Position numbers and translations under genes: made by a program
Notes under the pieces: generated by a model
What the model was told of the DNA's origin: nothing
What the model saw: only the letters and a program-made list of their open reading frames with translations
The model's database searches: none
Assembly (NCBI GenBank): GCA_937894775.1
Contig: CALAXC010000164.1
Coordinates: 1-13,229, forward strand
DNA: 13,229 nt
Origin: an uncultured Clostridia bacterium
Lineage (GTDB): Bacteria > Bacillota > Clostridia > Oscillospirales > CAG-272
Reading direction: 5' to 3'
Shown: positions 6,644-13,229 of the stretch, one piece after another
How positions within the stretch are numbered: position 1 is the stretch's first letter
How the letters are laid out: each line of letters begins with the position of its first letter

Positions 6644-7507
6644 TCACGTTCTGTGCTGTCTTGAAACCTCTGCCAAAATTACCGCTGCCGCAGTGGAAAC
6701 GTTAAAGGAATTGATCTTACCGTACATCGGTATCGACACTATATAATCCGATTTATCCTTTACAAGCTTTGAAACTCCGTCGCCCTCACTGCCAAGTACG
6801 ATCGCACAAGGACACCTGAAATCGGTATCATAATAATTTTCGCCACCTGCTTCTGCTGCAAATATCCATATTCCCTTTTCTTTTAACTCTTCAACAGTTG
6901 CCGCTATATTAGTGACCTTAGCGACCGCCAAATGTTCTATAGCTCCACAAGAAGCCTTGCTGACAGTAGGTGTGAGCCCAACTGCACGTCTTTTTGGAAT
7001 TATCAAGCCGTGCGCTCCAACACCCTCTGCGCATCTTATAACCGCACCGAGATTATGTGGATCGGCTATTCCGTCGGCAATAACAATAAAAGGCTTTTCA
7101 CCGCGTTCCTTTGCGATATCAAGTATATCCTCTACCGTACAGTAGTCTTTTTCCGCAGCCATAGCTACAATTCCCTGATGAGAAGCGCCGCCCGTAAGCT
7201 TATCGAGTTTAGCTTTATCGGTTTCGACCACGGGAATATGACGTTCGATAGCCTCGGCGACAAGAACTACTATAGATCCCTCGCGTTCTCCCCTTTGAAC
7301 AAGTATTTTATCTATCGTTCGGGAAGTCTTTAAAAGCTCACGCACAGCATTTCTGCCTACAATAAGCCCTTCAAGTGAATCATCACCGTCATTACGTTCT
7401 GTAAAATTACTTTTTGTATTACGGTCATAACGCGGCTTATTAAAACTCTTATCACGGTTTTGCTTTTTTTCTCCCATTGAAGATTTATTATATTTATTAT
7501 TTCCCAT
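6644..7507 (-). CDS. rlmB: 23S rRNA 2'-O-methyltransferase, TrmH/RlmB family
   Basis: A 287-residue SpoU/TrmH-type methyltransferase, most like RlmB, which 2'-O-methylates a guanosine in domain V of 23S rRNA using S-adenosylmethionine; exact target inferred from family. The substrate-binding domain starts near residue 46 (EGLIVGRNAVRELL, then GGASHQGIVA at 106-115). The knotted catalytic domain shows all three motifs: HNLGAVIRCAEGVGA (151-165), IVLGSEGDGVS (236-246) and IPMYGKINSFNVSTAAAV (259-276). Residues 1-43 are an extra hydrophilic, Lys/Arg/Asn-rich tail, likely flexible and RNA-binding. The ATG at 7507 has GGGAGAG just upstream; an internal Met at residue 11 has no better site. It is the first gene of the operon leading to the pseudo-ATPase, 42 bases before that gene. 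Confidence 0.9.
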   Translation of the reverse strand: MGNNKYNKSSMGEKKQNRDKSFNKPRYDRNTKSNFTERNDGDDSLEGLIVGRNAVRELLKTSRTIDKILVQRGEREGSIVVLVAEAIERHIPVVETDKAKLDKLTGGASHQGIVAMAAEKDYCTVEDILDIAKERGEKPFIVIADGIADPHNLGAVIRCAEGVGAHGLIIPKRRAVGLTPTVSKASCGAIEHLAVAKVTNIAATVEELKEKGIWIFAAEAGGENYYDTDFRCPCAIVLGSEGDGVSKLVKDKSDYIVSIPMYGKINSFNVSTAAAVILAEVSRQHRT

Positions 7508-7518
7508 TTATCTCTCCC

Positions 7519-7538
7519 GATGTATAACATAATACATC
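7519..7538 (-). promoter_or_regulatory. Hairpin next to the rlmB ribosome binding site
   Basis: A perfect 7-base inverted repeat, GATGTAT and ATACATC, with a 6-base loop lies in the rlmB leader. It ends directly before the GGGAGAG ribosome binding site. Such a stem could modulate initiation or protect the 5' end, or act as a DNA operator. The repeat is plain in the sequence; any function is inference. Confidence 0.4.
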
Positions 7539-7559
7539 TTTATATAATTTTACATTTTA

Positions 7560-7588
7560 ATTATATCATAAAAATCTTTTTTTGTACA
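7560..7588 (-). promoter_or_regulatory. Sigma-A promoter of the rlmB operon
   Basis: A perfect -10 box TATAAT (7565-7560) with the TGn extension (TGATATAAT) is preceded, after 17 bases, by TGTACA (7588-7583), a 4-of-6 match to the -35 consensus. It lies just beyond the guaB terminator, so rlmB starts a new transcription unit. The predicted start gives a leader of about 45 bases containing the hairpin next to the ribosome binding site. Confidence 0.75.
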
Positions 7589-7621
7589 TACTTTTTTTAT
7601 AAAGGCTTTGAGTTTTTTAAG

Positions 7622-7658
7622 AAAAAAAGAAAAAAGCGAAGAAATATCCTCGCCTTTT
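7622..7658 (-). terminator. Intrinsic terminator of guaB
   Basis: Twenty-two bases after the guaB stop the minus strand forms a 7-pair stem, GCGAGGA with TCTTCGC (7653-7636, one G-T pair), closed by a TATT loop. It is flanked upstream by an A run and downstream by TTTTTT, then C, then seven more T. This is a textbook Rho-independent terminator. Confidence 0.88.
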
Positions 7659-7674
7659 TCTTATTATCTTCAAA

Positions 7675-9141
7675 TCATCCCAAAGAAGAATAGTTGGGAG
7701 CTTCTTTTGTAATATTAATATCGTGCGGATGTGACTCTCTAAGACCTGCGCCTGTAATCCTTACAAACTGTCCGTTTTCACGTAGATTATCGATAGTTGC
7801 CGCACCGCAATATCCCATACCTGCGCGAAGACCGCCCATAAGCTGATATATAGTATCAGCGAGCGCTCCCTTGTAAGGAACTCTTCCTTCAACTCCTTCA
7901 GGAACAAGCTTCTTATTGTTCTGCTGGAAATATCTGTCCTTTGAGCCCTTCTGCATTGCCGCAATCGAACCCATTCCGCGGTAAACCTTAAAGCGTCTTC
8001 CCTGATAAAGCTCTTCAGAACCGGGACTTTCCTCACATCCCGCAAACATAGAACCTATCATTACCGAGCTTGCGCCCGCAGCAATAGCCTTAACGATATC
8101 TCCGCTATACTTAAGACCGCCGTCTGCAATTACGGGAATACCGTATTTATCTGCAACCTCAGCCGCATCGCATATAGCGGTTATCTGTGGCACACCTATT
8201 CCCGCTACTATACGCGTTGTACAGATAGATCCCGGACCTATGCCAACCTTTATAGCATCTGCTCCTGCCTCGATAAGTTCACGCGCAGCTTCACCCGTTG
8301 CAATATTACCCGCAATAAGCTGTGCATCGGGGAATGCTTTTTTAATCTCATAAACTTTATTTATGATGCCCTGAGAATGTCCGTGAGCTGAATCGAGAAC
8401 AAGAAAATCTGCTCCCGCAGCCAAAAGTGCGCCCGCGCGTTCAACGCAGTCAGCAGTAACACCTATAGCAGCTCCGCATATAAGACGTCCTCTCGAATCC
8501 TTTGCGGAATTCGGATACTTCGTAGCTTTTTCGATATCTTTTATGGTGATAAGACCTTTAAGCTCGTTATTTGCATTTACCAACGGGAGTTTTTCGATCT
8601 TATGCTTACGGAGAATTTCCTGTGCCTGCTCAAGAGTAGTTCCCTCAGGAGCAAGAACAAGATTTTCTTTTGTCATAACTTCGGAGATCTTCATATCAAA
8701 ATCTGTCAAAAAACGCATATCACGGTTTGTAATTATACCTATTACACGCTTTTTATCATCACATATCGGAACACCTGAGATCTTAAACTTATGCATAAGA
8801 GCTTCGGCCTCGTGAACATAATTATCAGGTCCTAAGAAGATAGGATTAGTGATAACACCGTTTTCACTTCGTTTAACTCGGTCAACGTTGTCCACCTGAG
8901 CTTCGATAGACATATTCTTGTGAATAGTACCTGCTCCGCCCTCTCTCGCAATAGCGATTGCAAGATTAGCCTCTGTTACTGTATCCATAGCTGCACTAAG
9001 CACGGGAATGTTAAGGCTTATCTTGTTCGTAAGACGGGTTTTTAACGATACATCCGCAGGAAGAACGTCACTTTTTGCGGGAATAAGGAGTACGTCATCA
9101 AACGTAAGACCTTCCTTTTTAAACTTTGTACTGTAATCCAT
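7675..9141 (-). CDS. guaB: Inosine-5'-monophosphate dehydrogenase
   Basis: Oxidises IMP to XMP with NAD+, the committed step of guanine nucleotide synthesis, in the cytoplasm. The 488-residue length is standard. Visible features in order: TFDDVLLIPAKSDVLP (13-28); two CBS domains (about 96-150 and 155-208) inserted in the barrel; DSAHGHSQG (250-258); the catalytic loop GPGSICTTR with nucleophile Cys307; the IMP-binding ADGGLKYSGDI (339-349) and GMGSIAAM (389-396); and the mobile flap EGVEGRVPYKG with Arg420 and Tyr423. The ATG at 9141 has GGAGG (9151-9147) 5 bases upstream. It is transcribed alone, with a consensus promoter and its own terminator. No purine riboswitch fits in the roughly 41-base leader. 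Confidence 0.98.
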   Translation of the reverse strand: MDYSTKFKKEGLTFDDVLLIPAKSDVLPADVSLKTRLTNKISLNIPVLSAAMDTVTEANLAIAIAREGGAGTIHKNMSIEAQVDNVDRVKRSENGVITNPIFLGPDNYVHEAEALMHKFKISGVPICDDKKRVIGIITNRDMRFLTDFDMKISEVMTKENLVLAPEGTTLEQAQEILRKHKIEKLPLVNANNELKGLITIKDIEKATKYPNSAKDSRGRLICGAAIGVTADCVERAGALLAAGADFLVLDSAHGHSQGIINKVYEIKKAFPDAQLIAGNIATGEAARELIEAGADAIKVGIGPGSICTTRIVAGIGVPQITAICDAAEVADKYGIPVIADGGLKYSGDIVKAIAAGASSVMIGSMFAGCEESPGSEELYQGRRFKVYRGMGSIAAMQKGSKDRYFQQNNKKLVPEGVEGRVPYKGALADTIYQLMGGLRAGMGYCGAATIDNLRENGQFVRITGAGLRESHPHDINITKEAPNYSSLG

Positions 9142-9161
9142 AAAAGCCTCCGATATATGTT

Positions 9162-9180
9162 TAATATTTTAAAAATATTA
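9162..9180. repeat. AT-rich palindrome in the guaB leader
   Basis: TAATATTTT and AAAATATTA form a perfect 9-base inverted repeat around a single central A, a few bases downstream of the predicted guaB transcription start. It could be an operator or an mRNA 5' hairpin, but in such AT-rich DNA it may be chance. Confidence 0.3.
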
Positions 9181-9188
9181 TTAAAACA

Positions 9189-9217
9189 ATTATATCAAAG
9201 CTGTTTTGAAATGTCAA
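9189..9217 (-). promoter_or_regulatory. Consensus sigma-A promoter of guaB
   Basis: TTGACA (9217-9212), a 17-base spacer and TATAAT (9194-9189), with a TGn extended -10 (TGATATAAT): a full consensus match at optimal spacing. Transcription would start near 9182. Strength fits a constitutive housekeeping gene; no regulator site is recognised with confidence. Confidence 0.93.
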
Positions 9218-9321
9218 TAAGTTTATAAGATTTTTAATATTTTCCACTTTTCTTTTAATTTTTCAAAAAATTTGACGAAAAAATTATCAAAAATACATAT
9301 TATTCACAGCAAGAGGTTAAA

Positions 9322-10056
9322 ATGAAAACTAAAAATCTTTTATTGGGTATCACTGTTGTGGCTCTTATTTTTTGCTCTATAGGATTCTTATATTTTTTTA
9401 CTTCTTTTTATTTTTCAGATAGCAAAAACCCTCAAAAAAAAGAAACCGATCAGACCGAAGATATCTACTCTCTTCCCATAGTAATAATAGATGCAGGTCA
9501 CGGCGGAGAAGACGGAGGCGCTATCGGAAATAACGGTGCTTATGAAAAAGATATAAATCTTGTTATAGCGCAAAAACTAAATTCAAAATTAAAAAGCTTA
9601 GGCATACGATCGGTTTTGACAAGAGATTCGGATATTTTACTGTATGACAAAACTGCCGATTATGAGGGTAAAAAGAAAAAGCTTGATCTTTTAGCGAGAA
9701 AAGAATTCGCGGAAAAATATGAAAACGCAATATTTATAAGTATTCACCAAAATTCCTTTCCAAAAAAGCAATATCGAGGCTTTCAGGTCTACTATTCGCC
9801 AAACGCTCCCGAATCAAAATTACTTTCATTATTGATCGAAAACGCTGTAAAGAGCTCCCTGCAGCCGGAGCACACACGCCCATCAAAGGAAGGTGATTCA
9901 AGTATATATCTTTTAGATAAGCTTTACTGCCCTTCTGTCCTTATAGAGTGCGGATTTATTTCAAACCCCGAGGAATGTTCTCTACTCTGTCAAGAATCTT
10001 ATCAAAATGCTCTTTGTGATTCTATCAGCGATGGAATAATTGATTTTTTAAAATAG
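9322..10056 (+). CDS. cwlD: N-acetylmuramoyl-L-alanine amidase, CwlD-like
   Basis: A 244-residue Amidase_3 protein anchored by one N-terminal hydrophobic segment (about residues 6-30), with the catalytic domain outside the cytoplasmic membrane. Zinc ligands are visible as His60 (IDAGHGGEDGGAIG), Glu75 (YEKDINL) and His142 (ISIHQNS); the catalytic Glu209 lies in LIECGFISNPEE. The late motif HTRPSKEGDSSIYLLDKLYC (184-203) resembles the NTR...YLL segment of CwlD, the sporulation enzyme that removes peptides from muramic acid so that cortex muramic delta-lactam can form. Length also fits CwlD. Start ATG has AAGAGG 5 bases upstream. It is divergent from guaB and 121 bases before radA. Family assignment to Amidase_3 is secure; CwlD specifically is likely but not certain, since vegetative amidases share the fold. 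Confidence 0.85.
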   Translation: MKTKNLLLGITVVALIFCSIGFLYFFTSFYFSDSKNPQKKETDQTEDIYSLPIVIIDAGHGGEDGGAIGNNGAYEKDINLVIAQKLNSKLKSLGIRSVLTRDSDILLYDKTADYEGKKKKLDLLARKEFAEKYENAIFISIHQNSFPKKQYRGFQVYYSPNAPESKLLSLLIENAVKSSLQPEHTRPSKEGDSSIYLLDKLYCPSVLIECGFISNPEECSLLCQESYQNALCDSISDGIIDFLK

Positions 10057-10120
10057 TTTTCCTTTCAACACTTTGTAAAGATATTTTTTCAAAATTTATA
10101 TCTTGCTGTCAATAAAAACC

Positions 10121-10149
10121 TTGATTTTTATCTTCGGCTGTTGTATAAT
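10121..10149 (+). promoter_or_regulatory. Sigma-A promoter of radA
   Basis: TTGATT (10121-10126), a 17-base spacer and TATAAT (10144-10149). Transcription would start near 10156, leaving a leader of about 20 bases with GAGG 5 bases before the radA ATG. This promoter also shows that the longer radA reading frame starting at 10103 cannot be made from this transcript. Confidence 0.8.
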
Positions 10150-10177
10150 GATTATATACTATTATTACGAGGTATTT

Positions 10178-11560
10178 ATGAAAGGTTTAAAAACAGTATA
10201 TATATGCTCAAGCTGTGAATACGTAAGTCCTAAATGGCTTGGCAAGTGTCCTAAATGTAATTCCTGGAACTCCTTTGTTGAGGACGTAGAGCAAACCGCT
10301 CCCACCGTTGCGGCAAAGCAAAGAACTTCTGCTATTTTTTCGGGTGACAGTCAGGCGCTTCCCTTTTCAGAGCTTTCAACGTCGGAATATATTCGCTCAA
10401 ACACAGGACTTTCCGAGCTTGACAGAGTGCTTGGCGGAGGTCTTGTTTCGGGTTCGGCTGTTCTTCTTTCGGGTGAACCGGGCATTGGAAAATCGACTCT
10501 GCTTTTACAGATATGCGATACTCTCGGTGATCAAAAAAGAGTTCTCTATATCTCGGGCGAGGAATCCTCAGGACAGATAAAGCTACGTGCTCAAAGACTC
10601 AACGTAAAAGGAAAAAATCTTTACATTCTCACCGAGACCAACATAGAAAAAATACTTTCCGAAGCAAAGAAAATAAAACCCGATGTGATGATCGTCGACT
10701 CGGTTCAGACTATGTATTCCGAAGCTATAGCTTCCTCACCCGGAAGTGTTTCTAACGTAAAGGAAGTTGCTCTTTCATTTATCAGCAAAGCTAAATCCGA
10801 AGGAACTTCGGTCATCCTTGTCGGACACGTAAACAAGGAAGGCGGTATAGCAGGACCTAAGGTCCTTGAGCATATGGTTGATGCCGTCTTGAATTTTGAA
10901 GGTGATAAACGTCAGAGCTACCGCATTATAAGAGCTCAGAAAAACCGTTTCGGTTCTACCAATGAAATAGGCGTTTTTGAGATGACGGATATTGGATTGC
11001 GACAGGTTCCAAACCCCTCGGAAATGCTTCTTTCCGACCGTCCTACCAACATTTCGGGTAACTGTGCGGTATGTACTATAGAAGGAACGCGTCCCATAGT
11101 TGCAGAGATCCAAGCTCTCGTGACTCAAACAACTTTCCCTGCTCCGCGACGCACGTCAAACGGAATCGACTATAACCGCACCTGCCTTATCCTTGCGGTT
11201 TTGGAAAAGCGTTTAAATCTGAAATTTTCAAGCACCGATGTTTATCTCAACGTGATCGGCGGACTTGAAATAGACGAGCCTGCTTCCGATCTTGGAATAG
11301 CTATGTCGCTTATTTCTTCTCTTACCGACAAAAAGATCCCCGACGATCTTATTGCCATTGGAGAAATAGGACTTGCGGGAGAATGCCGTGCTGTATCAGG
11401 CATCGAACAACGCGTTAAAGAAGCTGCCCGACTCGGCTTTACCGATGCTCTCATCCCCGCAAGCAACGCCCCAAGCTGTTCTAAAATTCAGGGGATCCAG
11501 ACTCACCCCATAAAAACAATATACGATATTCTTAAATTTTTAAAAACTGAAAACAAATAA
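10178..11560 (+). CDS. radA: DNA repair protein RadA (Sms), branch-migration helicase
   Basis: A 460-residue cytoplasmic ATPase related to RecA and DnaB that drives branch migration of recombination intermediates and acts in repair and transformation. Domains in order: four-cysteine zinc finger (Cys10, 13, 24, 27; CSSCEYVSPKWLGKCPKC); RecA-like core with Walker A GEPGIGKST (99-107) and Walker B-type IVDSVQT (172-178); the RadA-specific KNRFG motif (255-259); and the C-terminal Lon-protease-like domain (about 290-460), containing EPASDLGIAMSLIS. The frame is open 25 codons further upstream, but I chose the ATG at 10178 because the family starts just before the zinc finger, GAGG lies 5 bases upstream, and the promoter overlaps the longer version. 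The glycoside hydrolase gene follows after 17 bases with no terminator between, so they are likely co-transcribed. Confidence 0.96.
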   Translation: MKGLKTVYICSSCEYVSPKWLGKCPKCNSWNSFVEDVEQTAPTVAAKQRTSAIFSGDSQALPFSELSTSEYIRSNTGLSELDRVLGGGLVSGSAVLLSGEPGIGKSTLLLQICDTLGDQKRVLYISGEESSGQIKLRAQRLNVKGKNLYILTETNIEKILSEAKKIKPDVMIVDSVQTMYSEAIASSPGSVSNVKEVALSFISKAKSEGTSVILVGHVNKEGGIAGPKVLEHMVDAVLNFEGDKRQSYRIIRAQKNRFGSTNEIGVFEMTDIGLRQVPNPSEMLLSDRPTNISGNCAVCTIEGTRPIVAEIQALVTQTTFPAPRRTSNGIDYNRTCLILAVLEKRLNLKFSSTDVYLNVIGGLEIDEPASDLGIAMSLISSLTDKKIPDDLIAIGEIGLAGECRAVSGIEQRVKEAARLGFTDALIPASNAPSCSKIQGIQTHPIKTIYDILKFLKTENK

Positions 11561-11577
11561 AAAAGGAGAATAAAAAA

Positions 11578-12735
11578 ATGGAAGTTTTAAAGGACTATTC
11601 CTGGCTTCGCGGTGTAAATCATTATATTTGCGACGAAGCCACCACACGTCAGCAGTTAAGTTACGGTAAACGTGTAAATCTTAACTCTATTCGTATTTGG
11701 CTTGTTGCCGAAGAATGGGCAGAAGATCCCAAAGGATTTTGCGACGAGCTCCGCAATTACATACGCATCTGCTACGATTGCGGATATACGGTAATGCCGA
11801 TATTACTTAATGGTAACCGTTTCAAAACAGAATACGTTGAAGAAGAAAATATGAAATTTCTTGATGAATACGTAACCTATGTTGTAAACGAGATCAAAGA
11901 CGAAGAAGGTCTTTTAATGTGGGATATTATGAATGAGCCTTCATACAACCCCTGGCTTCTCGAAAAAGGCATCTCGGAAGAGGAAGTAAAATACAGAACC
12001 GAGCGCATCTGGAGCTTTGTTCGTCATTACTGCAATCTTGTTAAAACTCTTGATCCAAAAACAGCGACAACAGTCGGACATACCAGAGGTTATGAAATTG
12101 AATATACCGCAGATGATGTTGACGTATTCTCTTTCCACGACTACAGCTCTACCAAGGCAAAATGTATGAAGAACTATGCAACCGCAGATGCTCTTTCTAA
12201 AAAATACGGTAAACCCGTAATTCAGACAGAAACAGGATGTCTTGCAAGATGCAACCCCTATGATATGGCACTTGAAGTATGCAATCACTTCAATATGGGT
12301 TGGATGCTCTTTGAGCTTATGATCCACGATAGATGCGACACAGAACACGGAATCTTCTATCCTGACGGAACGGTTCGTGATCCCGCAACTATTGCGGCTA
12401 TGTTTGGCTGCTACAGAAACAGAGGCGATTCTATTATCGTTCCCCTTCCCAACAGAGAAGGTGCGGCAAATAACTGTATCAATGCTATCAAAAAAGCACT
12501 CTCCGAATATACCGAAGATTGCTTTGACTATCGCCGTTCGAACGTTGACGAGCTTCTCAACGTATGCGAAAAAGCTGCGAACTTACTTGAATGCTGTGAT
12601 ATGATTCCTATGGCATATCCTCCCACAGCAAAGATAAACCGTTACAGAGCGATGGAAAATCCACCTCTTGACGAAATTCGCGTTCTCGCATTTGAACTCG
12701 CAAAAACACTCAAAGAATTGTGTCAAATACTTTGA
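11578..12735 (+). CDS. Cytoplasmic clan GH-A (GH5-like) glycoside hydrolase
   Basis: A 385-residue TIM-barrel glycosidase of clan A. Barrel landmarks run in order: Arg39 in SIRIW; the acid/base motif WDIMNEPSYN with Glu120; His187 and Tyr189 in SFHDYSS; and the nucleophile motif VIQTETG with Glu218. The pair of glutamates after strands 4 and 7 is the clan signature and implies retaining hydrolysis of a beta-glycoside; substrate cannot be told. There is no signal peptide or binding module, so it should act inside the cell on imported oligosaccharides or glycosides. Residues after about 280 form a helical tail not needed for the barrel. AAGGAG precedes the ATG by 9 bases. It is read after radA, an unusual partner, with no transporter or sugar-metabolism gene nearby, and ends at a strong terminator. 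Confidence 0.8.
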   Translation: MEVLKDYSWLRGVNHYICDEATTRQQLSYGKRVNLNSIRIWLVAEEWAEDPKGFCDELRNYIRICYDCGYTVMPILLNGNRFKTEYVEEENMKFLDEYVTYVVNEIKDEEGLLMWDIMNEPSYNPWLLEKGISEEEVKYRTERIWSFVRHYCNLVKTLDPKTATTVGHTRGYEIEYTADDVDVFSFHDYSSTKAKCMKNYATADALSKKYGKPVIQTETGCLARCNPYDMALEVCNHFNMGWMLFELMIHDRCDTEHGIFYPDGTVRDPATIAAMFGCYRNRGDSIIVPLPNREGAANNCINAIKKALSEYTEDCFDYRRSNVDELLNVCEKAANLLECCDMIPMAYPPTAKINRYRAMENPPLDEIRVLAFELAKTLKELCQIL

Positions 12736-12739
12736 TAAT

Positions 12740-12781
12740 AAAAAAGACAACCGAGTTATGTTAGCTCGGTTGTCTTTTTTT
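12740..12781. terminator. Strong bidirectional terminator
   Basis: A perfect 16-base inverted repeat, AAAAAAGACAACCGAG (12740-12755) and CTCGGTTGTCTTTTTT (12765-12780), with a 9-base loop. It begins 5 bases after the glycosidase stop on the plus strand and 2 bases after the stop of the convergent small membrane-protein gene on the minus strand. Each strand ends in a T run, so it serves both. Confidence 0.95.
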
Positions 12782-12782
12782 A

Positions 12783-13130
12783 TTAATCGATATCGAAATA
12801 GATCCACGCAAGCAACGCCCAAACAAAGGTCGTTGTTATACCGCCAATGATCGCCTTGAAATCAAAAGTGAAGACGGTAAGTACGAAGCTTGTTATTGCA
12901 AGAATACATACTACTACCGCAACTACTCGGCAAGCTTTCATAGATGCCTTTGAAACACCCATTATTCCAAGTACAAACATAAGAATTCCAAGAATTGAAT
13001 TTAAACCGAGAACCGCTTTAAAATCTCCATCCGCAAGATTCACAACGGCATCAACGGCAAAACCAAGTCCAAGCGCTATAAAAGCGATACTTGTAAGGAC
13101 TCTTGTAACTGTTCCGCTTTTTCCTGCCAT
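12783..13130 (-). CDS. Small four-helix membrane protein, unknown function
   Basis: A 115-residue hydrophobic protein with four predicted membrane helices (about 11-31, 37-58, 65-87 and 92-112), short polar loops and no recognisable catalytic or binding motif. The N-terminus MAGKSGTVTRVL is positively charged and presumably cytoplasmic. The two halves look loosely alike (each has a DFKA segment, near 36-39 and 90-93, before a glycine-containing helix), hinting at an internal duplication; this is weak. The ATG at 13130 has GGAGG 5 bases upstream. It starts 15 bases after the glycyl-tRNA synthetase stop and so is probably transcribed with it, ending at the shared terminator. I do not recognise a family. 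Confidence 0.72.
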   Translation of the reverse strand: MAGKSGTVTRVLTSIAFIALGLGFAVDAVVNLADGDFKAVLGLNSILGILMFVLGIMGVSKASMKACRVVAVVVCILAITSFVLTVFTFDFKAIIGGITTTFVWALLAWIYFDID

Positions 13131-13145
13131 ATTTTCCTCCTATAA

Positions 13146-13229
13146 TCAAAATTCGATAACTTTTTCAATATAAGCACGAAGCTCAGAGATCGGTATTCTT
13201 ACCTGCTCCATAGTATCTCTGTCACGAAC
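13146..13229 (-). CDS. glyS: Glycyl-tRNA synthetase (dimeric type), C-terminal 27 codons
   Basis: Only the 3' end is inside the window; the gene enters from the right edge in frame and stops with TGA at 13148-13146. The visible tail starts VRDRDTMEQVRIPISELRAY and continues IEKVIEF. The VRDRDTMEQ segment is typical of the end of the anticodon-binding domain of the alpha2 (dimeric) class II glycyl-tRNA synthetase, also seen as VRDRDS in eukaryotic GlyRS. This enzyme attaches glycine to tRNA-Gly in the cytoplasm. The small membrane-protein gene begins 15 bases downstream. Identification rests on a short but characteristic segment. Confidence 0.82.
   Translation of the reverse strand, partial: VRDRDTMEQVRIPISELRAYIEKVIEF

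Noticed and set aside
9142..9182. Possible purine riboswitch ahead of guaB
   Set aside because: The predicted leader is about 41 bases and AT-only in character; too short and lacking the conserved aptamer core.
9272..9303. Possible promoter for the cwlD-like gene (TTGACG near 9272 with TACATA or CATATTAT near 9294-9303)
   Set aside because: The -10 match is poor or the spacing wrong for sigma-A, and I could not fit a sigma-E, sigma-G or sigma-K pair convincingly.
10057..10120. Terminator after the cwlD-like gene
   Set aside because: The AT-rich stretch contains T runs but no stem of convincing strength preceding them.
10103..10177. A 25-codon N-terminal extension of radA that would look like a membrane anchor
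   Set aside because: The radA promoter -10 and transcription start lie within it, and a proper ribosome binding site precedes the later ATG at the family-standard start.
11941..12348. 135-residue open frame antisense to the glycosidase gene
   Set aside because: No ribosome binding site or family motif, and it is fully covered by a gene with intact catalytic motifs.

Overview
The window reads as a chromosomal segment of a low-to-moderate GC, Gram-positive bacterium of class Clostridia, probably spore-forming and anaerobic. The evidence is consensus-like sigma-A promoters, strong GGAGG ribosome binding sites, an L27 protein with the Firmicutes N-terminal extension next to its processing protease Prp, the dimeric type of glycyl-tRNA synthetase, a CwlD-like spore-cortex amidase, and the paired radical-SAM/DUF2344 genes that often precede rplU in Clostridia. 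I see no insertion sequence, phage gene, CRISPR array, tRNA or rRNA. Genus cannot be judged from this sequence.

Layout. Bases 1-968 (minus strand) hold a ribosomal-protein operon: promoter, structured leader, rplU (L21), prp, and the start of rpmA (L27). Bases 992-7588 (minus) hold a second operon, read from 7507 down to 992: rlmB, a very large membrane protein that looks like a catalytically dead P1B-type ATPase with an acidic N-terminal region of about 340 residues, a B12-binding-type radical SAM protein, and an overlapping DUF2344 partner. guaB (7675-9141, minus) is a single-gene unit with a consensus promoter and a strong terminator. From 9322 the plus strand carries a cwlD-like amidase, then radA with its own promoter, then a cytoplasmic clan-A glycoside hydrolase 17 bases after radA. 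A strong bidirectional terminator separates these from two minus-strand genes: a small four-helix membrane protein and the last 27 codons of a glycyl-tRNA synthetase running off the right edge.

How the genes work together. Much of the segment serves ribosome assembly and translation: L21, L27, the protease that trims L27, a 23S rRNA 2'-O-methyltransferase and glycyl-tRNA synthetase. guaB supplies guanine nucleotides, radA supports recombination, and the amidase fits cortex maturation. Two items do not fit a standard housekeeping account: the degenerate P-type ATPase between rlmB and the radical SAM pair, and the uncharacterised radical SAM/DUF2344 pair itself. The pseudo-ATPase is the best candidate here for undescribed biology.

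The largest gene-free stretch is the 180-base divergent region between guaB and the amidase (9142-9321). It holds the guaB promoter and an AT-rich palindrome; I see no clear promoter for the amidase in it.
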